A stretch of 64,000 nt of DNA from Chitinophaga pinensis (GTDB lineage Bacteria; Bacteroidota; Bacteroidia; UKL13-3). The position numbers were made by a program, and so were the translations under genes. The notes beneath the pieces are model-generated. The model saw only the letters and a list, made by a program, of their open reading frames with translations. It was not told the origin of the DNA and made no database searches. Every line of letters begins with the position of its first letter. The stretch's first letter is position 1. This document shows positions 1 through 8,074 of the stretch, piece after piece. The stretch is from positions 1-64,000 of the forward strand of contig CAMBSD010000019.1 in NCBI GenBank assembly GCA_945870425.1, read 5' to 3'.

Positions 1-694
1 CGATGTCGTCTAATGTGCCATTAAAATATACCGTTCCATTTCCATAATTAATATTTTTACCAATTCTAATTGGATAATCACTTCCGATATTTGGAGCAGG
101 AGCACCATAATTGGCAAACGAACAATAATTATTAATTAAACTACCATCTATGTATGTATATAAAGAGTTTACACTTGATGCGTTTTGTGGAAGTATCATA
201 ACAACATGATGAAAGTTATTATTTAAAAACTGATTTGAATTAAATGATACTAATGAACCTGAATTATGAAGCGCAGGCCCATGACATGGCCCGGTAGTTT
301 GTGCTGACCAATAATTGTGTAATATTTCAAATTGTGTTCCCCAATTATTTCCACCATAGCAAAATATACCACCAAGACTAGTTTGATTTGATTTGAACCA
401 ATAAGATAAAGTAATACCAGTTCCAGTTGGACCTGCATTTATAGCATCAATCCAGTTACTCAACCCATTAAAACTATAAGCCTTCCCTGCAACTCCATTC
501 CTATCCGTTGTCAATGTCGCTCCATTCACTATTCCATGATTTCCATTGCCACTTTCGTCATTGGCATTGCCATTAAATGGCCACCAGCCCACCAAGCCGT
601 TTGTGGGTATGTAAGATGGAATTGTTTGCGCTGTTACAGTCATTGCAAATGCTACAATTGCAGTGGCAGCTAATAGTAAATTTTTTATTTTCAT
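1..694 (-). CDS. LamG/concanavalin-like surface protein, 5' part (3' end outside window)
   Basis: An open frame of 231 codons runs from an ATG at 694 off the left edge without a stop. Residues 1-23 form a typical signal peptide (MKIKNLLLAATAIVAFAMTV then TAQ), so the product is exported. The segment GWWPFNGNANDESGNGNHG followed by a Gly/Asn-rich, strand-forming stretch is characteristic of LamG (Laminin_G_3) jelly-roll domains in Bacteroidota extracellular proteins, which bind glycans or act in adhesion. Such proteins usually end in a type IX sorting domain, but that end is not visible here. A structured leader lies directly upstream. The lectin-like fold is well supported; the ligand is unknown. 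Confidence 0.8.
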   Translation of the reverse strand, partial: MKIKNLLLAATAIVAFAMTVTAQTIPSYIPTNGLVGWWPFNGNANDESGNGNHGIVNGATLTTDRNGVAGKAYSFNGLSNWIDAINAGPTGTGITLSYWFKSNQTSLGGIFCYGGNNWGTQFEILHNYWSAQTTGPCHGPALHNSGSLVSFNSNQFLNNNFHHVVMILPQNASSVNSLYTYIDGSLINNYCSFANYGAPAPNIGSDYPIRIGKNINYGNGTVYFNGTLDDI

Positions 695-712
695 GGTGAT
701 GATTAATTATAA

Positions 713-855
713 CATAAAAAAATAGCGTGGGTCATTTCTATTTATCCGATATAGAGGTACTGGTATACCCACGAACGAATAAAGGAAAGCCCACGCATGA
801 CGTGAGCGTTTTACCTTTCTCGTTCGTTTTAAAAATTACCAGTTTTCTATACCGA
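713..855 (-). promoter_or_regulatory. Structured leader, candidate attenuator/riboswitch-like element
   Basis: A long imperfect inverted repeat spans 745-855 upstream of the LamG gene. Outer arms pair around 745-754/847-855 and 760-765/837-842, the inner stem pairs ACGAACGA at 771-778 with 820-827, then AAAGG 781-785 with CCTTT 814-818, and a tip stem pairs 792-795 with 801-804. Read on the minus strand, the element ends in CCCACGC (731-725) followed by seven T residues (722-716), the 3' half of a Rho-independent terminator. Its partner could be GCGTGGG (796-790) or CGTGGG (773-768), both of which overlap the stems above, so terminator and long stem look mutually exclusive. The ligand or trigger is unknown; a palindromic mobile repeat is the alternative. 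Confidence 0.45.
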
Positions 856-961
856 GAATCAGCTTAACGCAAAATATTTTATGTATCGCTTTTTTACATT
901 TTTATATTATTTTTCATACAAATGTATTTGTTTTTATATATTGTTAAAATAATTTTTTTTG

Positions 962-981
962 GGGCGAAACATTTTTCGCCC
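962..981. repeat. Short GC-rich hairpin
   Basis: GGGCGAA and TTCGCCC form a 7-bp stem with a six-base loop. It is flanked on the left by a run of T, so it is not followed by T in either orientation in the way a normal terminator is. Function unknown. Confidence 0.4.
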
Positions 982-1007
982 ACCTAATTGGCATTTTTGT
1001 TTTTGAT

Positions 1008-1234
1008 GAGACGTTTTATAAAACGTCTCTGCGGTTTTTTTTAGACGTTTAATTAAACGTCTCTACGAAATATGCACGGTGCCAACAGCTGTTCCTTCGC
1101 TGCGTTCAGGATGACGCTCGGTTTTGATCGCCATGTTTTACAATGACATTTTATTAATCGTTTTTGTGTTTTCCATTTTTAGACGTTTTATAAAACGTCT
1201 TTACGGTTTTTTTTAGACGTTTAATTAAACGTCT
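1008..1234. repeat. Doublets of AGACGTTT-type palindromes
   Basis: Four near-perfect palindromes occur at 1008-1029, 1043-1062, 1181-1200 and 1215-1234. They alternate between two forms, AGACGTTTTATAAAACGTCT and AGACGTTTAATTAAACGTCT, so the same ordered pair (with a GCGG/ACGG-T8 linker) is present twice, about 172 bases apart. The last copy abuts the stop codon of the CBS gene (TAG at 1237-1235). No T-run follows on the minus strand, so they are not ordinary terminators. They look like small dispersed repeats; the intervening TTCGCTGCGTTCAGGATGACG resembles other intergenic repeat debris. Confidence 0.7.
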
Positions 1235-2596
1235 CTAACTGATTGATTCTATTAGGTCTTGCTTGGTGATGATATGCACCTGACCCATAAAATCCCTTAC
1301 CAATACTGCTGCATTGTCTTTGGTTATCATTTTTGATACATCTTCCATGCTTGATTGCGGATGAACAAATGGAAAACATGGGCTCATCACATCTGCCACA
1401 TGCTTTTGTTTTAGTTCATGGTTCTCAATCAACATACTGTATAAATTGGTATCGTTTAATGAACCAACATATTCACCGGCTTCATTGGTTACAGGCAATT
1501 GTGAAATGGAGAATTTCTTCATCAATTGAACGGCCTCACCAACTTTATCAGTTGTTTTGGCTGTTACCAATTTCAAGTGTTTGTGCCCTTCAATAAGGTT
1601 AATGGCTTTGGTTTGTTCGTTCATCAAGAAGCCTCTGTCGCGCATCCAATCTTCATTAAACATCTTGCCAAGGTAGCGAGTACCATGATCATGGAAAATA
1701 ACCACCACCACATCACCCTCTTTAAACATATCTTTCATTTGCAGCAGACCTGCCATAGCCGAACCCGCTGAGTTTCCCGCAAAAATGGCCTCTTCACGAG
1801 GTATCCTGCGGGTCATCATAGCAGCATCTTTATCTGTTACTTTTTCAAAATGATCGATTAAGCTAAAATCAACATTGGCTGGAAGAAAATCCTCTCCAAT
1901 ACCCTCGGTGATGTATGGGTAGATTTCGTTCTTATCAAAAATGCCCGTCTCTTTGTATTTTTTAAATACCGATCCATAGGTATCTATACCTAATGCTTTT
2001 ATATTTGGGTTTTTCTCTTTTAGGTATTTAGCTGTTCCGCATATAGTACCACCGGTACCAACACCCACAACTAGGTGGGTAATTTTGCCTTCGGTTTGTT
2101 CCCAAATCTCGGGACCTGTTTGCTCATAATGCGCTTGAGAGTTGGATAAATTATCATATTGGTTGGGTTTCCAGCTATTAGGGACTTCGGCAATAAGTTT
2201 TGATGATACTGAGTAATAACTACGAGGATCTTCTGGCTCAACGTCTGTGGGACAAACGATTACCTCAGCACCAAAGGCTTTCAAGGCATCTACTTTTTCC
2301 TTGCTTTGTTTGTCAGTGGTGGTAAATATACACTTGTATCCTTTGATAACAGCGGCTATGGCCAATCCCATACCTGTGTTTCCGCTTGTACCTTCTATGA
2401 TGGTTCCTCCTGGCTTCAAACGACCGTCTTTCTCAGCATCTTCAATCATTTTCAGGGCCATTCTATCCTTAATACTATTGCCAGGATTGGTGGTTTCTAT
2501 TTTGGCTAAAACAGTGCAAGGCAGGTCTTTCACTATTCTATTTAGTTTCACCAAGGGCGTATTTCCTATGGTTTCAAGTACATTGTTTTTCCACAT
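1235..2596 (-). CDS. Cystathionine beta-synthase-type PLP enzyme with CBS domains
   Basis: A 453-residue fold-type II PLP enzyme. Lys43 in GNSIKDRMA is the Schiff-base lysine, EGTSGNTGMG is the substrate carboxylate loop, GVGTGGTICG binds the PLP phosphate, and GNSAGSAMAG holds the pyridine nitrogen. Roughly residues 330-453 form a pair of CBS modules, which separates this from plain cysteine synthase and matches cystathionine beta-synthase (serine or acetylserine plus homocysteine or sulfide). CBS modules usually bind adenosyl ligands and regulate activity. The start at 2596 (MWKNNVLETIGNTPL) is preferred over a longer frame because the family begins there. The gene stands alone. Cysteine synthase activity cannot be excluded. 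Confidence 0.88.
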   Translation of the reverse strand: MWKNNVLETIGNTPLVKLNRIVKDLPCTVLAKIETTNPGNSIKDRMALKMIEDAEKDGRLKPGGTIIEGTSGNTGMGLAIAAVIKGYKCIFTTTDKQSKEKVDALKAFGAEVIVCPTDVEPEDPRSYYSVSSKLIAEVPNSWKPNQYDNLSNSQAHYEQTGPEIWEQTEGKITHLVVGVGTGGTICGTAKYLKEKNPNIKALGIDTYGSVFKKYKETGIFDKNEIYPYITEGIGEDFLPANVDFSLIDHFEKVTDKDAAMMTRRIPREEAIFAGNSAGSAMAGLLQMKDMFKEGDVVVVIFHDHGTRYLGKMFNEDWMRDRGFLMNEQTKAINLIEGHKHLKLVTAKTTDKVGEAVQLMKKFSISQLPVTNEAGEYVGSLNDTNLYSMLIENHELKQKHVADVMSPCFPFVHPQSSMEDVSKMITKDNAAVLVRDFMGQVHIITKQDLIESIS

Positions 2597-2730
2597 AATT
2601 GGGAGCGAAAATATACTAATTACTAAATAATCAAGGAACAAAATATTAACCAAGAATTAGCCATTTTTTTTCTTGCTTTAAGATTTATTTATCCGAAATT
2701 CGCCTTCCAAAAAACGAAACAATATTATTA

Positions 2731-3321
2731 ATGGCATCTATTTACAAATTCAAACTTTCTTTTGAAGACTACGAAGACATTTACCGTGTAATTGAAATAC
2801 AATCTACCAACACTTTTTTAGATTTACATAAAATCATTTTGAAGTCAATTAACTTTGATGAAAAGCAATTGGCTTCATTTTATATGAGTAATGATACTTG
2901 GAAAAAATTTGATGAAATAACTTTGGAGGACATGAGCGATGATCCTGAAAAACCAAAGTTTGAAATGAAAAAAACAAGACTTTGTGATCGCATCAACGAC
3001 CCTCATCAAAAAATTATTTATATCTATGATTTCATCGAATTGTGGACCATGCACCTTGAAATGACAGGCATAGATGTGAAAGAAAAAGCAGGCGTTGAAT
3101 ATCCTAGAATTACCAAAACCGCAGGCCTAGCTCCAAAACAACATGATAAGGTGCAAAGATTTGGGGTGATTGACGACAATGAGTTTGACGAGATAACCAA
3201 AAACTACCTGAACAAAACAGATGATCTGGGTGGCGAAATTTCAGATGATGAAGCAGATGAGCATGGCCTTTTTGAAGATGAAGCTGAAGAAGGGGCTGAT
3301 GAAAATTCCTTCATTGAATAA
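2731..3321 (+). CDS. Plasmid pRiA4b ORF-3-like family protein
   Basis: A 196-residue soluble protein whose first 90 residues (IYKFKLSFEDYEDIYRVIEI, then a FDLH-like helix, then FYMSNDTW) match the pRiA4b ORF-3/IS1096 passenger family common in Bacteroidota. The C-terminal 40 residues are strongly acidic (Asp/Glu runs). Despite the family name there is no transposase or terminal repeat here. The biochemical role of the family is unknown. It is followed after 83 bases by the exonuclease gene in the same direction, possibly one transcript. Confidence 0.75.
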   Translation: MASIYKFKLSFEDYEDIYRVIEIQSTNTFLDLHKIILKSINFDEKQLASFYMSNDTWKKFDEITLEDMSDDPEKPKFEMKKTRLCDRINDPHQKIIYIYDFIELWTMHLEMTGIDVKEKAGVEYPRITKTAGLAPKQHDKVQRFGVIDDNEFDEITKNYLNKTDDLGGEISDDEADEHGLFEDEAEEGADENSFIE

Positions 3322-3404
3322 TAATTAGGTCTGCCCAATTCTGGATCCTACACAAGCTTTTCTGACTTTCGCACTATTAATCACATTCCATTCTTTACCA
3401 ATCA

Positions 3405-4181
3405 ATGAACTTAAATTTAAAACGTCCCCTTGTTATTTTCGATTTAGAATCAACCGGGATTAGCATATCAAAAGATAGGATTGTAGAAATATGTACCATT
3501 AAAATAATGCCTGATGGTACAGAAGAAACACGGACACAGAGGTTCAACCCATTGATACCAATCCCTGCAGAGGTTTCTGCTATTCATGGTATTTTTGATG
3601 AAGATGTGAAAGATAAACCTACCTTTGCTGAAAAAGCTAAAGAATTGGCTAAATACCTTGAAGGCTGCGACTTTGGTGGCTTTAACTCCAATCGATTTGA
3701 TTTCCCCATGTTGGTGGAAGAATTTTTGAGAGCTGATGTGGATTTTGATTCGGAGAATCGAAAATTTGTGGATGCCCAAAGAATTTATCATACCATGGAG
3801 CAAAGAAACCTAGCTGCGGCCTATAAATTTTATTGTGATAAATCACTAGAAAATGCTCATAGTGCTGAAGCCGACACCATTGCCACTTGGGAAGTACTAA
3901 AGGCTCAAATTAACAAGTATGATGAACTAGAAAATAATATTGATTTCCTCCATAAATTCTCAGGTCAAAGCAAAAATGTGGATTTAGCGGGCCGAATGGT
4001 TTTTGACGATAAAGGTCGAGAAACATTCAACTTCGGTAAACATAAAGGGAAAGTGGTAGTTGACATACTTAGATTAGAATCTTCATACTACCAATGGATG
4101 ATGGACAATGATTTTGCATTAGATACCAAAAGAAGACTAACTCAAATTAAATTAAGAAGTCTTGGAAATGTGAAGATATAG
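3405..4181 (+). CDS. DEDDh 3'-5' exonuclease (DnaQ/ExoX-like)
   Basis: 258 residues. FDLESTGIS carries Asp13 and Glu15 of Exo I, a central FDFPMLVEEF region supplies Exo II, and HSAEADTIAT gives the His and Asp of Exo III, so the DEDDh active site is complete. The C-terminal 60 residues (FNFGKHKGKVVVDIL, YYQWMM) match the small domain found at the end of ExoX-like proteins and in DUF3820. The protein probably trims single-stranded 3' ends in repair or proofreading; it is not the replicative epsilon subunit by neighbourhood. The stop lies only 7 bases before the first unit of the repeat array. Confidence 0.85.
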   Translation: MNLNLKRPLVIFDLESTGISISKDRIVEICTIKIMPDGTEETRTQRFNPLIPIPAEVSAIHGIFDEDVKDKPTFAEKAKELAKYLEGCDFGGFNSNRFDFPMLVEEFLRADVDFDSENRKFVDAQRIYHTMEQRNLAAAYKFYCDKSLENAHSAEADTIATWEVLKAQINKYDELENNIDFLHKFSGQSKNVDLAGRMVFDDKGRETFNFGKHKGKVVVDILRLESSYYQWMMDNDFALDTKRRLTQIKLRSLGNVKI

Positions 4182-4188
4182 TAGTTAA

Positions 4189-4492
4189 ACCACCTCAGAC
4201 AACTTAGTTAACCTAAGAAAAAGTTCAGATGTCCTTAGGTTTCTTAGGTGGTGAATTAAAAACAAATAAACCACCTTAGGCACCTTAGTTGAGCTAAGAT
4301 AAACTTAGATGCTCTTAGGTTTCTTAGGTGGTGAATTAAAAACAAATAAACCACCTTAGACACCTTAGTTGAGCTAAGATAAACTTAGATGCTCTTAGGT
4401 TTCTTAGGTGGTGAATTTAAAACAAATAAACCACCTTAGACACCTTAGCTAAGCTAAGATAAACTTAGATGTTCTTAGGTTTCTTAGGTGGT
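4189..4492. repeat. Repeat array, left half: four near-palindromic 63-64 bp units
   Basis: Units at 4189-4252, 4270-4332, 4350-4412 and 4430-4492 repeat every 80-81 bp, separated by an almost invariant 17-base A/T spacer. Each unit begins ACCACCT and ends AGGTGGT, and contains six CTTAG or CTAAG pentamers. Unit 1 is the most diverged; units 2 and 3 are almost identical; unit 4 carries the variant GCTAAGCTAAG shared with the first unit to the right of the gene. Spacers are identical rather than unique, so this is not a CRISPR. Confidence 0.95.
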
Positions 4493-4506
4493 GAAAAACA
4501 AACAAT

Positions 4507-4920
4507 ATGACTAAAGAAGATTTAGATGATTTGGAATATATAGTTACTGGGGCTTGCATTGAGGTTCATAAGGCTTTAGGTCCAGGTTTGCTAGAAAGTG
4601 TTTATCATAAATGTTTGAAACATGAACTGCACCTTCGAAAAATTAATTATAAGTCCGAAGTTATTGTTCCCGTAAATTATAAAGGTTTAGAAGTTGAAGC
4701 AGAGTTGCGTTGTGACTTTTTAATTGAGGATATTTTAGTACTTGAACTAAAAGCAGTAGATGCGGTTCATCCAATACATGAAGCACAGATTCTTACTTAT
4801 ATGAAATTATTAAAAATTCCCAAAGGGCTCTTGGTTAATTTCAATGCAACAAGTATTGTTCAAATTGGCAAGAAATCTTTTGTAAATGAAATATATAAAG
4901 AAAGATATTTAAAAGATTAA
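4507..4920 (+). CDS. GxxExxY family protein (PD-(D/E)xK nuclease-like)
   Basis: 137 residues. The family signature is visible as Gly27-LL-Glu30-SV-Tyr33. A PD-(D/E)xK-type core follows: Asp70 in RCDF, Glu80-x-Lys82 in LELKA, Gln94 in EAQILTYMK, then GLLVNF. This is the fold of many nucleases, and all the catalytic-type residues are kept, so the gene is not decayed. The start ATG lies 14 bases after repeat unit 4 and the stop codon touches unit 5 directly, so the gene replaces a spacer inside the array. Families of this type are often seen beside intergenic repeats. Activity and target are unknown; a role in spread or maintenance of the repeats is my inference. Confidence 0.88.
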   Translation: MTKEDLDDLEYIVTGACIEVHKALGPGLLESVYHKCLKHELHLRKINYKSEVIVPVNYKGLEVEAELRCDFLIEDILVLELKAVDAVHPIHEAQILTYMKLLKIPKGLLVNFNATSIVQIGKKSFVNEIYKERYLKD

Positions 4921-5144
4921 ACCACCTTAGGCACCTTGGCTAAGCTAAGATAAACCCATATGTTCTTAGGTTTCTTAGGTGGTGAATTAAAAACAAATAA
5001 ACCACCTTAGGCACCTTAGTTGAGCTAAGATAAACTTAGATGCTCTTAGGTTTCTTAGGTGGTGAATTAAAAAATAAACAAACCACCTTAGACATCTTAA
5101 TTAAACTAAGATAAACTTAGATGTTCTTAGGTTTCTTAGGTGGT
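4921..5144. repeat. Repeat array, right half: three near-palindromic 63 bp units
   Basis: Units at 4921-4983, 5001-5063 and 5082-5144 continue the array at 80-81 bp period. The unit at 5001 is identical to the unit at 4270. The unit at 4921 is the variant most like unit 4, with GCTAAGCTAAG and ATGTTC. The last unit is diverged, like unit 1. The array ends 15 bases before the ATG of the ABC exporter. Confidence 0.95.
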
Positions 5145-5159
5145 TAAAAACAGAAAAAA

Positions 5160-6905
5160 ATGAAATTATTATTATCCTATTTAAGACGTTACAAAAACCT
5201 CGTCTTTATAGCACTTCTTTTAGCAACTGTCAATCAAACTTTCTCTTTGTTGGATCCATTTATATATGGAAAAATAATCGACCGTTTTGTTTCTCATCCA
5301 AAGGACTTTACCGAAAGTGAGTTTATTAAAGGTGTTTTAACACTTATTGCAGCAGCTGTTGGTGTTGCTATGGTGAGTCGCATTACTAAAGCCTTCCAAG
5401 ATTATTTCACAAGTTTGGTTATTCAAAAACTTGGTGCTGATATATACACAGATGGCCTAAAACATACGCTAAAAATACCCTTCAATGAATTTGAAGACCA
5501 AAGAAGTGGTGAAACATTAAACATTCTGCAAAAAGTTAGAAACGATACTGAGAAATTCATTTCTAGTTTCATCAATATCTTATTTTTTGCCTTGGTAGGA
5601 TTGGTGTTTGTAATTGTATATACAGTTAACGTGCATGGCGCATTAATAGTGGTTTACCTATTAGCTGTAGTGGGATTGAGTATTATCACAAGTTTCTTAT
5701 CTAAGAAAATAAAAATTGTGCAAACGAAGATTGTTGCGGAAACCAAACAATTGGCAGGTAGCACTACAGAAAGTTTAAGAAACATTGAATTGGTAAAAAG
5801 TTTAGGCTTAACACATCAAGAAACACAACGCTTGAATGTAACAACAAGAAAAATCCTTCAACTAGAATTGAAGAAAGTTCGCGATATTCGTAGTATCAGT
5901 TTTATTCAAGGTACCATGGTGAATTTGCTCCGCCAAAGTATTTTATTCCTATTAATTTATCTAGTTTTTCAAGGTAAATTAAGCGTTGGTCAAATCATTA
6001 CTCTCCAATTCTATTCTTTCTTTATTTTTGGACCATTACAAGAGATGGGCAATGTGATTTTAAATTACCGTGAAGCTGAAGCATCATTAAATAATTTCCA
6101 AATCATCATCAACACACCTATAGAAGTAAAACCAGATGCGCCTATTAAAATAAATGAAATTGATAGGCTTAAATTTGATGCGGTTACTTTCAAACACAAA
6201 TCGTCAAACTACAATGCATTAAGCAATATTTCTTTTGAGGTAAGCAAAGGCCAAACCATTGCTTTTGTTGGACCAAGTGGTGCGGGAAAGAGCACATTGG
6301 TAAAACTCCTTGTAGGATTATATGCTGCTCCAGAAGGTAATATTTATTACAACGATATCAACTCCAAGGAAATGGATATTGATGAACTAAGGCATCAACT
6401 TGGATTTGTAACCCAAGACACTCAGTTATTTTCTGGAAGTATTAGAGAGAATTTACTTTTTGTAAAACCCAACGCTACCGAAGATGAAATCAACCTGTCC
6501 CTTGACCAAGCTAGTTGTCGTAATTTATTGGAAAGAAGTGAAAATGGTGTAGAAACCATTATTGGTGAGGGTGGAATGAAATTAAGTGGTGGTGAAAAAC
6601 AAAGATTATCTATTGCCCGAGCATTAATTAGAAAGCCGCGTTTATTGGTATTTGACGAAGCTACATCTGCTTTAGACTCAATAACAGAAGAGGAAATTTC
6701 AAATACCATTAAGGACATTGCCGACAAAAAAGAGCATATAACAGTTCTTATCGCCCATAGACTTTCAACCATCATGCATGCTGATAGTATATATGTATTA
6801 GAAAAAGGCGAGATTATTGAAACTGGTAAACATGAGGAACTATTAGCCGAAAAAGGCTTGTATTATGCCATGTGGAGACAACAAATTGGAGAGAGAAAGA
6901 AGTAA
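5160..6905 (+). CDS. ABC exporter half-transporter (fused membrane and ATPase domains)
   Basis: 581 residues. Residues 1-310 hold about six membrane helices of the type I exporter fold (starting RRYKNLVFIALLLATVNQTF); residues 335-581 are the nucleotide-binding domain with Walker A GPSGAGKST near residue 371, Q-loop TQDTQLF, signature LSGGEKQR, Walker B LLVFDEATSALD and switch His in AHRLST. It would work as a homodimer in the inner membrane; substrate could be lipid, peptide or drug and cannot be read from sequence. The repeat array forms its whole upstream region, so its transcription may start within or read through the array. Confidence 0.9.
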   Translation: MKLLLSYLRRYKNLVFIALLLATVNQTFSLLDPFIYGKIIDRFVSHPKDFTESEFIKGVLTLIAAAVGVAMVSRITKAFQDYFTSLVIQKLGADIYTDGLKHTLKIPFNEFEDQRSGETLNILQKVRNDTEKFISSFINILFFALVGLVFVIVYTVNVHGALIVVYLLAVVGLSIITSFLSKKIKIVQTKIVAETKQLAGSTTESLRNIELVKSLGLTHQETQRLNVTTRKILQLELKKVRDIRSISFIQGTMVNLLRQSILFLLIYLVFQGKLSVGQIITLQFYSFFIFGPLQEMGNVILNYREAEASLNNFQIIINTPIEVKPDAPIKINEIDRLKFDAVTFKHKSSNYNALSNISFEVSKGQTIAFVGPSGAGKSTLVKLLVGLYAAPEGNIYYNDINSKEMDIDELRHQLGFVTQDTQLFSGSIRENLLFVKPNATEDEINLSLDQASCRNLLERSENGVETIIGEGGMKLSGGEKQRLSIARALIRKPRLLVFDEATSALDSITEEEISNTIKDIADKKEHITVLIAHRLSTIMHADSIYVLEKGEIIETGKHEELLAEKGLYYAMWRQQIGERKK

Positions 6906-7087
6906 TATAGAATCAAAAGCGAATGCATGTTTCAATCTAATGATTTGTGATATCTAATCTATGGATAAGGTTAAAAATTGATAGTTGAATTTTTAATACA
7001 TGGTAAATTAAAACATACAAAAACCTATCAATAAATTTTGGTATCAATTCTATTCATTGAATTCAAAAAAAATCATTAGCATTGAGG

Positions 7088-8005
7088 ATGAAAAAATATT
7101 TGCTCCTTTTCCAATTGTTATTATGCCTCTCAGTTTGGGCGCAAGATGTTCAGGTGTCATCAGGAAAGGTAATAAGGCATTCGCTATTTTCATCCAAATA
7201 TGTAGATGCCCGAAATGTGGATGTGTGGTTACAGGAAGACTATCAAACAAGCAAGAAATATGCAGTGCTTTATATGCATGATGGACAAATGTTATTTGAT
7301 TCAACCACTACTTGGAACAAACAGGAATGGGGCATTGATGAAACACTCGCTCAATTAATGAAAGAAAAAAAAATCAGAGATTGTATTGTGGTGGGCATTT
7401 GGAACAGCGGTAAAAACCGCCATATCGACTATTTCCCTCAAAAACCTTTTGAATCAATAGATCCAGAAAAGCAAGACTCATTATACAGTGCCAAAAGAGG
7501 CAATGGCAATTCGGTATTTTCAGGCAAGGTGCAATCAGATGCCTATTTGCGATTTTTAGTAACTGAACTCAAACCTTTTATTGATAGCAGCTATGCGACT
7601 AAAAAAGATAGAGCAAATACCTTTGTAGCAGGCTCAAGCATGGGTGGGCTTATATCAATGTATGCCATCTGCGAGTACCCTGTGGTATTTGGCGGTGCTG
7701 CTTGTCTATCTGCCCATTGGCCAGGCATTTTTTATACAGAAAACAACCCTATTCCAGCCGCTTTTATGAGCTATATGAAGGCAAAACTACCTTCACCAAT
7801 AAATCATAAAATTTACTTTGATTTTGGCACAGAAACCTTGGATGCCATGTATGAACCCTTTCAAATGCAGGTGGACAGTATTATCCAATCAAGGGGATAT
7901 GACAGCAAAAGCTGGATGACAAAAAAATTTATGGGCGAAAACCACTCAGAGCAAGCTTGGAGAAAGCGTTTCAACATTCCTGCTCTATTTTTGTTAAGGA
8001 ACTAA
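7088..8005 (+). CDS. Exported alpha/beta-hydrolase esterase (enterochelin esterase-like)
   Basis: 305 residues from the ATG at 7088 (a TTG six bases earlier is less likely). MKKYLLLFQLLLCLSVWAQ is a signal peptide. YAVLYMHDGQMLFD and the nucleophile elbow GSSMGGLIS are typical of the esterase D/enterochelin esterase-like family, and the C-terminal GENHSEQAW supplies the catalytic His. It is probably periplasmic or surface exposed and hydrolyses an ester; no siderophore genes are nearby, so substrate is open. Confidence 0.85.
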   Translation: MKKYLLLFQLLLCLSVWAQDVQVSSGKVIRHSLFSSKYVDARNVDVWLQEDYQTSKKYAVLYMHDGQMLFDSTTTWNKQEWGIDETLAQLMKEKKIRDCIVVGIWNSGKNRHIDYFPQKPFESIDPEKQDSLYSAKRGNGNSVFSGKVQSDAYLRFLVTELKPFIDSSYATKKDRANTFVAGSSMGGLISMYAICEYPVVFGGAACLSAHWPGIFYTENNPIPAAFMSYMKAKLPSPINHKIYFDFGTETLDAMYEPFQMQVDSIIQSRGYDSKSWMTKKFMGENHSEQAWRKRFNIPALFLLRN

Positions 8006-8024
8006 GCACACACCCATTTATCTG

Positions 8025-8056
8025 TTTCAAATTCTCTTATATTCGCCATACATTTT
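8025..8056 (+). promoter_or_regulatory. Putative promoter of the ABC-2 permease
   Basis: TTTC at 8025-8028, a 20-base spacer and TACATTTT at 8049-8056 match the Bacteroidota pattern TTTG-N19-21-TAnnTTTG with one mismatch per box. The start codon is 18 bases downstream. Confidence 0.45.
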
Positions 8057-8074
8057 CGAATCCATGCTCATTTT

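Noticed and set aside
962-981. Terminator hairpin
   Set aside because: The stem is good, but T residues precede rather than follow it on the plus strand and A residues follow on the minus strand.
1333-2630. Several long plus-strand frames opposite the CBS enzyme
   Set aside because: They lie antisense to a gene with intact catalytic motifs and encode no recognisable protein.
2731-3321. Mobile element because of the IS1096/pRiA4b family name
   Set aside because: No transposase, terminal inverted repeats or target duplication around the gene; the name is historical.
4189-5144. CRISPR array
   Set aside because: The period is regular, but the sequences between units are the same 17-base A/T spacer, not unique spacers, and no cas gene is nearby.
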